This document shows, one piece after another, positions 1-6,045 of a DNA stretch of 8,639 nucleotides. The DNA is from an uncultured Spirochaetales bacterium. Its GTDB lineage: Bacteria > UBP6 > UBA1177. The notes under the pieces were generated by a model. The model worked only from the letters and a program-made list of their open reading frames with translations. It was not told the origin of the DNA and searched no databases. Each line of letters begins with the position of its first letter. Position 1 is the stretch's first letter. The translations under genes and the position numbers were made by a program. The stretch lies in contig CACZFE010000064.1 of assembly GCA_902780365.1 (NCBI GenBank), forward strand, positions 1 to 8,639, given 5' to 3'.

Positions 1-93
1 TTCTCGCGGGGTCACAACAAAACGCTGTGCAGGAAAATGTTTGATTATCACGGCATAGTAACGCGGTTTATTTTCTTGCTTCGGTAATTTCAT
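1..93 (-). pseudogene. Remnant of a PIN-domain toxin gene with the centre deleted (runs off the window)
   Basis: On the minus strand an open frame starts at ATG 93-91 inside the antitoxin gene, in another frame, and runs to the window edge. It reads MKLPKQENKP, then RYYAVI, then IKHFPAQRFVVTPRE. From memory of COG1569-type PIN toxins, which often follow RelB/DinJ antitoxins, the N-terminus resembles 'YYAVIDTNVLVSA' and the C-terminus resembles 'VTGN-KHFP...VVTPREML'. Here the first joins directly to the second. The catalytic DTN aspartate and roughly 100 residues of the nuclease core are missing, as expected from an in-frame internal deletion. Overlap with the end of the antitoxin gene is normal for such pairs. 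A start at GTG 51-49 is possible but would lose the N-terminal match. The stop codon lies outside the window. The open frame is seen directly; the PIN origin is inference from short matches. Confidence 0.45.
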
Positions 94-349
94 TGTTGAT
101 TTCATCGAGAGTCATCCCGCTGGTTCCGTTTTGCTCGGCGATTCTGCTTGCAGCTTTCATTGCGGCAATACCGCGGCTTTCTTCCGTTTTTTCGAGTTTC
201 ATCGAAAAAGGGATCCCGTTTTCACGCACCAGACGAGTGACGCACATTCTTAAATAAGTGGAAAGATCAATCCCCAACTGCTCGCAAACAAGAAGCGCCT
301 GCGCTTTGGTTGAATCTTCCATTCTGAACTGAACAAACGATGTTGACAT
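68..349 (-). CDS. RelB/DinJ family antitoxin
   Basis: The 93-residue product has the two-part RelB/DinJ layout. An N-terminal ribbon-helix-helix region (about residues 4-50) contains the strand SFVQFRMED and the helices around LGIDLSTYLRMCVTRLVRENGIPF; the ending 'IPF' is typical. The C-terminal tail has GMTLDEINNEI, the segment that normally wraps around the toxin. The start is ATG 349-347, chosen because GGAGG at 355-359 (read on the minus strand) sits just upstream. A longer in-frame start at 409 would lie upstream of the predicted transcription start and is rejected. Antitoxins of this family neutralise a toxin and repress their own promoter by binding operator repeats. The toxin slot downstream holds only a short degenerate frame, so this antitoxin may be an orphan. 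Family assignment is firm; the partner is uncertain. Confidence 0.85.
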   Translation of the reverse strand: MSTSFVQFRMEDSTKAQALLVCEQLGIDLSTYLRMCVTRLVRENGIPFSMKLEKTEESRGIAAMKAASRIAEQNGTSGMTLDEINNEITEARK

Positions 350-377
350 TGCTACCTCCATAAAAAAACGTCTGTTC

Positions 378-405
378 ATTATATCATAAAAATAATCAAA
401 AGCAA
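378..405 (-). promoter_or_regulatory. Promoter of the RelB-like antitoxin gene
   Basis: Read on the minus strand, a perfect TATAAT (378-383) is preceded by TGA, giving an extended -10 element TGnTATAAT. A weak -35 TTGCTT lies at 400-405 with a 16-base spacer. The predicted transcript starts near 371, leaving a leader of about 20 bases that contains the GGAGG site. This supports the ATG at 349 as the true start. Confidence 0.6.
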
Positions 406-421
406 TCAAAAAATATCAAAA
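395..421. repeat. Three ATCAAAA direct repeats in 10-bp phase (candidate operator)
   Basis: ATCAAAA (TTTTGAT on the minus strand) occurs at 395-401, 405-411 and 415-421. The period is exactly 10 bp, so all copies lie on the same DNA face. The array overlaps the -35 region of the antitoxin promoter and extends upstream. RelB/DinJ ribbon-helix-helix proteins repress their own promoters through short repeated sites, so this is a natural candidate operator. Phased A-tracts that bend the DNA are an alternative reading. Confidence 0.45.
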
Positions 422-444
422 TAATTACAAACAAAGTCTTATGA

Positions 445-466
445 TTGCAAAAAGTGCCTTTTGCAA
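445..466. repeat. Perfect inverted repeat TTGCAAAA/TTTTGCAA
   Basis: An 8-bp perfect inverted repeat (445-452 and 459-466) with a 6-base centre, AGTGCC, lies in the AT-rich gap between the antitoxin and the LPP20-like gene. Neither side carries a T-tract, so an intrinsic terminator is unlikely. It could be a protein-binding site. Nothing identifies the binder. Confidence 0.35.
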
Positions 467-523
467 CCAACACAAATCTCTGTGTCATGAAAGAACAATG
501 CAACAAAACATTAATCAACAATC

Positions 524-539
524 AATATTTTAAAATATT
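524..539. repeat. 16-bp AT-only palindrome
   Basis: AATATTTTAAAATATT is a perfect palindrome located 35-50 bases beyond the stop codon of the minus-strand LPP20-like gene. As RNA it would be a weak A-U stem, so it is a poor terminator. In DNA this AT-rich it may carry no function. Confidence 0.2.
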
Positions 540-574
540 TGTCAATAAAATTTTAACATGCAAGAAAAACTCAG

Positions 575-1411
575 CTACTCTGCGCTGACTACAACGATCC
601 TGCCTTCGCTGAAGCACTCTTTTTTGATTTCGGCTCTGATTTTTTCGGCGTCGCTGTTTTTTACGACGATTTTGGATTCTGTGATCTTGAATGCGTTTAC
701 TGAAATGGTTTCACCGGAAAGGCCAGTTTTTTCAAGGAGATAATCGGCTTTCTTTTTGGCGAAGAAAACCGATGACGGGCTTTTTCTGCCGTTTCCGGCA
801 ACCGAAATGTCGTAGATCTTCTCCCCTTTTTCGTCAACGACTGAAATCAGAAGCGCGGGCTCGATTTTTTTCACGTTTATAAGAAGCACCGACTTCGTTT
901 TTGCACTCTCGTCAGAAGCAGCTTCACCTTTTTCTTCAGCGGGAACAGGCCATTCTGCCGCAGCTTCCGCGATTTTTCTGACATATCCCGAAACATCGAC
1001 TTTGTATGTGACATCAACAGACGAATTCGAGTAGAATCTTTCGTAGGTGACTTCCTTTATATCGGTGATATTCACGAGTCTGTCGACAAAATCGGGCTGG
1101 TTTTTCTCTTCAAAGAAGGCCTTGACCGTTGTTTTTCCGGAAAGCACGAGCCCTGAAAGCACCTTTACTATTTTCAGCCGCGCATTGGCCTGTGCAGCCT
1201 TTTCCGCAGTGATACGCGCCGAATTGAGGTTCGTGACATTAGTCTCGGGAATACCGTTCCCGGTTATAGTCAACTCGAACGAGGAATAGTTCAAAGTTCC
1301 GTCGGTCACCTTCTTCACAAACTGAAAATCTTCCGGCTTTTCAGCGGCCCAAAGTGAAAAAAAGGAGAAAAAAACAAGGAAAAAAAGGACTTTTTTTAAA
1401 TATTTTTTCAA
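575..1411 (-). CDS. Secreted LPP20/FlgT-like protein (periplasmic), TTG start
   Basis: The product is 278 residues with a clear Sec signal peptide: basic MKKYLKK, a hydrophobic stretch FFLVFFSFFSL and likely cleavage near LWA-A (residue 22). There is no lipobox cysteine, so it should be soluble in the periplasm. Residues about 46-148 resemble the LPP20/FlgT N-terminal domain: TITGNGIPET, then an alanine-rich helix ARITAEKAAQANARLK, then a short beta pattern ending VDVTYKVDVSGYV. A charged linker (about 156-172) leads to a second domain (about 173-278) with VLLINVKKIEPALLISVVDE and a final RIVVVS, like the C-terminal half of these proteins. TTG 1411-1409 is chosen because AGGAGG lies five bases upstream. 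The ATG at 1447 adds 12 residues, including two cysteines, that spoil the signal peptide and has no ribosome site. The gene stands alone, so flagellar or envelope function is not shown. Confidence 0.65.
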   Translation of the reverse strand: MKKYLKKVLFFLVFFSFFSLWAAEKPEDFQFVKKVTDGTLNYSSFELTITGNGIPETNVTNLNSARITAEKAAQANARLKIVKVLSGLVLSGKTTVKAFFEEKNQPDFVDRLVNITDIKEVTYERFYSNSSVDVTYKVDVSGYVRKIAEAAAEWPVPAEEKGEAASDESAKTKSVLLINVKKIEPALLISVVDEKGEKIYDISVAGNGRKSPSSVFFAKKKADYLLEKTGLSGETISVNAFKITESKIVVKNSDAEKIRAEIKKECFSEGRIVVVSAE

Positions 1412-1468
1412 TCGATCCTCCTGCTTACCGGAACAACACAAGCGCATTTGCGGGACATTATTCCCTGT

Positions 1469-1496
1469 AATTTATGAATTGCAAGATTACTGTCAA
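1469..1496 (-). promoter_or_regulatory. Promoter of the LPP20-like gene
   Basis: On the minus strand a perfect -35 TTGACA (1491-1496) is followed after 16 bases by TAAATT (1469-1474). The predicted start is near 1462, giving a leader of about 50 bases that carries the AGGAGG in front of the TTG codon. It lies in the 240-base gap shared with kamA, which is transcribed the other way. Confidence 0.55.
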
Positions 1497-1639
1497 AAAA
1501 CCGCAGGGTCTATTGCATAAATTTATCAATAAAATACTGCACTTGTCGATTTTTAAAAAATTATCTTGCATTTATTATGAAAAGAGCAGAATAGCTCTCG
1601 CTGCGTTCGGCACATTCCTATTAAAAATCAAACAATTTC

Positions 1640-1645
1640 AGGAGG
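1640..1645 (+). promoter_or_regulatory. Ribosome binding site of kamA
   Basis: AGGAGG is placed six bases before ATG 1652 and fixes the kamA start. I found no convincing -35/-10 pair for kamA in 1500-1640. A small hairpin (AGAGC 1584-1588 with GCTCT 1595-1599) lies in the probable leader but is too short to call a regulator. Confidence 0.7.
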
Positions 1646-1651
1646 TTATCC

Positions 1652-2869
1652 ATGAAAGAAGAATTGCGTTCCCTCGAGGATGAGGTCCCGCTTGGCTCAG
1701 GCCGGTCGAATTCCGTTCCGTTTTATTCCGTTCCCCTTGTCTCTGAGGGCGAGGAAGTTCTTTCCGATTTTCAGAAAAAATTTTTCCCGGGCTCGACAAA
1801 AGCTGACTGGGACAGCTGGCTTTGGCAGATCAAAAACTCGATCACCGATGCCGGAACTCTTTCAAAAATGTTCGATCTGACAGAGGACGAACTTGCGGCG
1901 ATGAAGGAGATTTCGCTTCCCTTCAGGATCACACCCTACTACGCCTCGCTGCTTTACGGCCGCGATCCGGAGTATCCGCTGAGAAAGACCATGATCCCGC
2001 GGACATCCGAACTTATAAGGAGCTTCGGTGAAGCAGCCGACCCTCTTTCGGAGGAATCGATGTCGCCGGTCCCGAACCTTGTCCACCGCTATCCCGACAG
2101 AGTCCTTTTTCTGGCGACCGAATTCTGCAGCTCATACTGCCGCTACTGCACGAGGCACAGAGTCGTAGGAAACAAAAACGAACTTCACAGATTCAACTCG
2201 AAGTGCTGGGACGAATCGATCGACTACATCGCAAGGCACACCGAAGTGCGCGATGTCCTGATTTCAGGCGGCGATCCGCTCACCATGCCCGACGCAAAGA
2301 TCGACTATCTTCTTTCAAGGATCAGGGCTATCCCTCATGTAGAAATAATCAGGCTCGGAACAAAAGTCCCCGCCGTACTTCCGCAGAGGATCACACCTAA
2401 ACTCCTGAGAATACTCAAAAAATACCATCCTCTTATGATAAGCATCCACTTCACCCACCCGGACGAACTCACGCCGGAAAGCTCTGCTGCATGCTCGAGA
2501 CTTGCCGATGCGGGGATCCCTCTCGGCAGCCAGACAGTCCTTCTCAAAGGGGTGAACAACGATGCAAAAGTTATGACAGAACTCTTCCACAAGCTCCTTA
2601 TGGCAAGAGTCAGACCTTACTATCTCTACCAGTGCGACCCGGTCATCGGCTCGGCCCACTTCAGGACAAGTGTCGATGAGGGACTCGACATGATCAGGCA
2701 GATCCGCGGATTCACGAGCGGCTACGCTGTTCCCCACTATGTCATAGACGCTCCCGGCGGAGGAGGAAAGATCCCCCTCATCCCGAAATATTTTCAGGGA
2801 GAAGACGATGATTACGTCTACCTGAAGAATTTCGAAGGCAAAGACTACAAATACCCCAAACATTCATAA
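1652..2869 (+). CDS. kamA: Lysine 2,3-aminomutase (radical SAM, PLP)
   Basis: The predicted enzyme interconverts L-lysine and (3S)-beta-lysine using S-adenosylmethionine, a [4Fe-4S] cluster and pyridoxal phosphate in the cytoplasm. In the 405-residue product the cluster motif CSSYCRYC gives Cys159, Cys163 and Cys166. DVLISGGDPL (201-210) follows as the usual SAM-binding GGDPL. The PLP lysine is Lys373 in DAPGGGGKIP. Asp329 (QCD) and Asp366 (VID) match in spacing Asp293 and Asp330 of the Clostridium subterminale enzyme, which hold the substrate epsilon-amino group. As I recall, glutamate 2,3-aminomutases carry Lys and Asn there, so lysine is the better substrate call. The length and C-terminal tail (YVYLKNFEGKDYKYP) fit KamA rather than the shorter EpmB. 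An ATP-grasp ligase gene follows after 12 bases, with no kamDE, kdd or kce genes in the window, so a biosynthetic use is at least as likely as lysine fermentation. Confidence 0.88.
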   Translation: MKEELRSLEDEVPLGSGRSNSVPFYSVPLVSEGEEVLSDFQKKFFPGSTKADWDSWLWQIKNSITDAGTLSKMFDLTEDELAAMKEISLPFRITPYYASLLYGRDPEYPLRKTMIPRTSELIRSFGEAADPLSEESMSPVPNLVHRYPDRVLFLATEFCSSYCRYCTRHRVVGNKNELHRFNSKCWDESIDYIARHTEVRDVLISGGDPLTMPDAKIDYLLSRIRAIPHVEIIRLGTKVPAVLPQRITPKLLRILKKYHPLMISIHFTHPDELTPESSAACSRLADAGIPLGSQTVLLKGVNNDAKVMTELFHKLLMARVRPYYLYQCDPVIGSAHFRTSVDEGLDMIRQIRGFTSGYAVPHYVIDAPGGGGKIPLIPKYFQGEDDDYVYLKNFEGKDYKYPKHS

Positions 2870-2881
2870 GGGAGGTAAAAA

Positions 2882-3859
2882 ATGAGAATAGGTTTCACAT
2901 ACGATCTGCAGGACGACTATATAAAAGCGGGATTTTCACTTGAGGAAGCCGCTGAATTCGACGTTGCGGAAACGATAGACGGGATAGAAGATTCACTTAA
3001 GAAGCTCGGCTACGAAGTTGACAGGATAGGAAACGTAAAATCGCTTGTCAGTCGTGTCGCGGCAGGCGAAAGATGGGATCTCGTATTCAACATCGCAGAG
3101 GGAGTCAACGGTTTCGGAAGAGAGGCGGAGGTCCCCGCAGTTCTCGAAGCATACGGCATCCCGTTCGTTTTTTCCGACCCGATGGGCCTCTCCCTTGCTC
3201 TCCACAAAGGGATGGCTAAGAGGATCGTCCGCGATGCCGGGATAGCGACACCCGACTTTCAGATCGTCTATTCGCCGGAAGATATCGACAAGGTAAAGAT
3301 CGACTTTCCCCTCTTTGCAAAGCCGCTTTCCGAGGGAACAGGCAAAGGGATAGGAGCAAAATCGATAATAGGCAGCCGCAGAGAGCTGGTCGAAAACGTC
3401 ACGGCACTCCTTCAAGAACACGGGCAGCCGGTGCTTGTCGAAAAATTCCTCCCCGGAAGAGAGTTCACAGTCGGGATCACAGGGACGGGAAAAGATGCCA
3501 AAGCGGTCGGCGTTATCGAGATCAACTTCCTGGAAGATGCCGAGAGCAAAGCTTACGGGCTTGTCAACAAAAAGCACTATCAGTCGCTGATGCGCTACAC
3601 TGTCCCCGAACATGAGATCGCGGAAAAGTGCATCGAAACGGCCCTTGCAGCGTGGAAAGTCCTTGAATGCCGCGACGGCGGAAGAATAGATCTCCGCTGC
3701 AACGAAGCAGGGATCCCCGAGTTTATCGAAGTAAATCCGCTGGCGGGACTCAACCCCTCCGATTCAGATCTCCCGATCCTCGGCAGGATGAACGGCGTCT
3801 CATACGACGAAATCATCGCCAGGATAATGAAAAGCGCAGAAAAGAGGATCTCCGGCTGA
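2882..3859 (+). CDS. D-Ala-D-Ala ligase-like ATP-grasp enzyme, partner of kamA
   Basis: The 325-residue ATP-grasp ligase forms an amide bond by way of an acyl phosphate. ATP-binding parts are visible: SDPMGLSLALHKGMAKR (98-114), FAKPLSEGTGKGIG (145-158) and VEKFLPGREFTVGI (186-199). The catalytic and metal region GRIDLR...FIEVNPLAGL (267-290) supplies Arg268, Asp270, Glu283 and Asn285, matching in spacing Arg255, Asp257, Glu270 and Asn272 of E. coli DdlB. The N-terminus (GFTYDLQDDYIKAGFSLEEA) lacks the GGxSxE signature that positions the first D-alanine. The segment after the metal site reads NPSDSDLPI instead of the Ddl Ser-Leu pair. True D-Ala-D-Ala ligase activity is therefore doubtful. 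GGAGG at 2872-2876, directly after the kamA stop, and a 12-base gap indicate co-transcription. By inference the enzyme may ligate the aminomutase product, though the substrate is unknown. Confidence 0.75.
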   Translation: MRIGFTYDLQDDYIKAGFSLEEAAEFDVAETIDGIEDSLKKLGYEVDRIGNVKSLVSRVAAGERWDLVFNIAEGVNGFGREAEVPAVLEAYGIPFVFSDPMGLSLALHKGMAKRIVRDAGIATPDFQIVYSPEDIDKVKIDFPLFAKPLSEGTGKGIGAKSIIGSRRELVENVTALLQEHGQPVLVEKFLPGREFTVGITGTGKDAKAVGVIEINFLEDAESKAYGLVNKKHYQSLMRYTVPEHEIAEKCIETALAAWKVLECRDGGRIDLRCNEAGIPEFIEVNPLAGLNPSDSDLPILGRMNGVSYDEIIARIMKSAEKRISG

Positions 3860-3873
3860 AGCGCCTGATTTAT

Positions 3874-3903
3874 ACAAAAACCGCGTATCGTTTTGTTTTT
3901 ATT
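3874..3903 (+). terminator. Possible weak terminator after the kamA operon
   Basis: ACAAAA (3874-3879) can pair with TTTTGT (3891-3896) around a GC-containing loop, followed by a T-rich run to 3903. It sits 15 bases after the ligase stop, where a terminator would be expected. The stem is A-U rich and has a bulge, so it would be weak. Confidence 0.3.
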
Positions 3904-3985
3904 CACGAATCCGTAACTCTTCCCTGACCTTCTCCCGCCTGAAAAATAAATTTTCAAAATTCTTCTGATAAAAATAAAAGAAAAA

Positions 3986-4014
3986 TGGAAGTTTGAAAAA
4001 AAATTGCCTATAGT
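3986..4014 (+). promoter_or_regulatory. Candidate promoter of ptb-buk
   Basis: TATAGT (4009-4014) is a good -10 box. The matching -35 at 17 bases is a weak TGGAAG (3986-3991), preceded by A-rich DNA that could act as an UP-like element. The predicted start is near 4021, leaving a leader of about 33 bases with CGGAGGG before ptb. The rest of the 3860-4053 gap shows nothing further. Confidence 0.4.
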
Positions 4015-4053
4015 GTGACGGTTTTTGATTATTAACAACATCCGGAGGGTAAA

Positions 4054-4953
4054 ATGGAATTCAAATCTATCAAAGAATTTATCGCTATGGCAAAAGGACA
4101 TGAAACCAGAAGAATCGCTGTTGCTGCTGCTGAAGACGAGCCTGTACTTGCAGCGATCAAAGACGCGATGGGTGAAGGGATCGTCATCCCCGTTCTTGTA
4201 GGCCACGAAGAAAAGATCAAAGAGATCGCGGCAAAAATCGGTCTTAACCTCGACGGGATCAAAATCATCCACGAGCCTAAACCGAAAGTTGCCTGCCAGA
4301 GAGCTGTAAAGGTCATCAAAGACGGTGAAGCTGAAATCCTTATGAAAGGTCTCGTTCCGACGGCAGACCTGCTCAGAGCAGTGCTTGACAAGGAAAACGG
4401 ACTCAGAAAAGGCAGCACGATCAGCCACATCGCATTTTTCGAAACTCCTTACTACCACAAACTCGTTGTAGTTACCGACGCAGCAATGAACATCGCGCCT
4501 GAGTTCAAAGAGAAAGTCGCTATCGTAAACAACGCGGTCGAAGCATGCCACAGAGTCGGCATCGAAAACCCGAAAGTCGCGGTTCTCGCAGCTGTTGAAG
4601 TTGTAAACGAGAAAATGGAACCAACGGTTCACGCTGCAATGCTCACGATGATGAACAAAAGAGGTCAGATCCCCGGCTGCATCGTAGACGGTCCTTTCGC
4701 GATCGACAACGCAATTTCGAAAGAAGCGTGCGCTCACAAGAAAATCGTTACAGAAGTCGGCGGAGACGCTGATGTTCTTATGTGCCCCGACATCGAAGCT
4801 GCTAACATCCTCTACAAATCGATGAATTTCCTTGGCGGCGCTCATTCGGCGGCTGTAATCATGGGAGCAAGCGTTCCGATAGTTCTTACAAGCAGAGCTG
4901 ATTCCGAAGAATCAAAACTTTATTCAATCGCACTCGCTGCGGCAATGAAATAG
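4054..4953 (+). CDS. ptb: Phosphate butyryltransferase
   Basis: The enzyme transfers the acyl group of butyryl-CoA (or a related short or branched acyl-CoA) to phosphate, giving butyryl phosphate for the kinase encoded next. The 299-residue product is very close to the usual length of about 300. Family signatures include LMKGLVPTADLLRAVL (96-111), VTDAAMNI (140-147), VDGPFAIDNA (211-220), CPDIEAANILYKSMNF (244-259) and PIVLTSRADS (275-284). These are the phosphate acetyl/butyryl transferase fold in its short Ptb form. The adjoining butyrate kinase distinguishes it from an acetate pathway, because a Pta would normally sit beside an acetate kinase. A GGAGGG site ends seven bases before the ATG. 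Substrate chain length cannot be read from sequence; isobutyryl or isovaleryl use is possible. Confidence 0.9.
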   Translation: MEFKSIKEFIAMAKGHETRRIAVAAAEDEPVLAAIKDAMGEGIVIPVLVGHEEKIKEIAAKIGLNLDGIKIIHEPKPKVACQRAVKVIKDGEAEILMKGLVPTADLLRAVLDKENGLRKGSTISHIAFFETPYYHKLVVVTDAAMNIAPEFKEKVAIVNNAVEACHRVGIENPKVAVLAAVEVVNEKMEPTVHAAMLTMMNKRGQIPGCIVDGPFAIDNAISKEACAHKKIVTEVGGDADVLMCPDIEAANILYKSMNFLGGAHSAAVIMGASVPIVLTSRADSEESKLYSIALAAAMK

Positions 4954-4962
4954 GAGAAAATC

Positions 4963-6045
4963 ATGAAAATATTGGCAATCAACCCCGGATCAACTTCCAC
5001 AAAAGTGGCGGTTTATGAAGACACAAAAGAGATTTTGACTGTAAACATCAAACACGATGTAGAAGAACTGGCTGGTTTTACCTGTGTTTTCGATCAATAT
5101 GACTTCAGAAAAAATATTGTTCTCAAAAAACTCGAGGAAGAAGGCATAGATGTCGCTTCCCTTGACGTAATCGCCGGCAGAGGCGGCCTCCACAAACCTA
5201 TTCTCGGCGGCGTTTATGAAATCAACCCGCTTATGATCGACGACATCAAGCACCCGAAAATCGGGGAGCACGTCTGCAACTTAGGCGCTCCTATTGCTTA
5301 CGAAATTGCAAAAGAGGCATCGAAACTGAGCGGAAAAGATGTCAAAGCTTACACAGTAGACACTTCTGTCGTTGATGAAATGGAACCCATTGCAAAATTC
5401 TCGGGAATGCCCGAAATCGAAAGACGCAGTATTTTCCATGCTCTCAACCAAAAGGCGGTTGCAAGAAGATATGCCCGCGAAAGAGGCAAAAAATATGAGG
5501 ATCTGAACTACATTGTCGCTCACATGGGCGGCGGAATCTCGATCGGAGCACACAAAGGCGGCAGAGTAATCGATGTCAATAACGCGCTCAACGGCGAAGG
5601 CCCCTTCACTCCTGAAAGAAGCGGCGGCGTTCCGGTAGGACAGCTTGTAAACATGTGCTTCAGCGGCGAATACACGAAAGATCAGATCATGAAAAAGATC
5701 AAAGGGAAAGGCGGTCTTGTCGCTTACCTCGGCACGAACAGCGCTTATGAAGTCGAGCAGCGCGTCAAATCTGGCGACAAGGAATGGGAACTTGTTTACA
5801 GAGCTATGGCTTATCAGGTCGCAAAAGGAATCGGCGCACTCGCTGCGGCTCTTGACGGCAAAGTTGACGTCATCATCCTCACAGGCGGAATCGCTTACGA
5901 CAAAATGTTTGTCGGCTGGATCAAAGAGAAAGTTTCCTTCATCGCCGATGTCGAAATTTTCCCCGGCGAAGACGAAATGAAAGCTCTCGCTGAAGGCTGC
6001 TACTACGGAATCAAAGGAGAGATCCCGGTTCACGTCTATGAATAA
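4963..6045 (+). CDS. buk: Butyrate kinase
   Basis: It converts butyryl phosphate and ADP to butyrate and ATP, the energy-yielding last step of butyrate fermentation. The 360-residue protein belongs to the acetokinase/ASKHA family. Visible motifs are INPGSTSTK (6-14, phosphate loop), AHMGGGISIGAH (186-197), GPFTPERSGGVP (213-224, the Buk form) and ILTGGIAYD (305-313). The length fits Buk (about 355) rather than AckA (about 400). The gene starts nine bases after ptb, and its GGAG overlaps the end of the ptb stop codon, so the two are co-transcribed. Its 3' end overlaps the next gene by eight bases. Branched-chain fatty acid kinase is the main alternative name, since the family does not separate cleanly by sequence. 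Confidence 0.9.
   Translation: MKILAINPGSTSTKVAVYEDTKEILTVNIKHDVEELAGFTCVFDQYDFRKNIVLKKLEEEGIDVASLDVIAGRGGLHKPILGGVYEINPLMIDDIKHPKIGEHVCNLGAPIAYEIAKEASKLSGKDVKAYTVDTSVVDEMEPIAKFSGMPEIERRSIFHALNQKAVARRYARERGKKYEDLNYIVAHMGGGISIGAHKGGRVIDVNNALNGEGPFTPERSGGVPVGQLVNMCFSGEYTKDQIMKKIKGKGGLVAYLGTNSAYEVEQRVKSGDKEWELVYRAMAYQVAKGIGALAAALDGKVDVIILTGGIAYDKMFVGWIKEKVSFIADVEIFPGEDEMKALAEGCYYGIKGEIPVHVYE

Noticed and set aside
443..455. GATTGCAAAAAGT occurs here and again at 6714-6726
   Set aside because: A 13-base match between AT-rich stretches can arise by chance in a window this long, and the surroundings differ.
558..743. A 61-codon plus-strand frame at the end of the LPP20-like gene
   Set aside because: It overlaps the opposite-strand coding region and has no ribosome site or promoter.
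1512..1571. TTGCAT hexamers as -35 boxes for kamA
   Set aside because: No -10 hexamer at a sensible spacing reaches an acceptable match, so no kamA promoter is claimed.
2315..2863. A 182-codon antisense open frame within kamA
   Set aside because: It lies wholly inside kamA, with no recognisable domain or start signal.
3595..4845. A 416-codon open frame on the minus strand opposite ptb and the end of the ligase gene
   Set aside because: It is antisense to two well-supported genes, its product is rich in Phe, Asp, Ser, Cys and Val without domain features, and no ribosome site supports it. It reflects codon bias of the real strand.
5281..6033. A 250-codon antisense open frame within buk
   Set aside because: Same shadow effect. 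Buk motifs on the plus strand are unambiguous.
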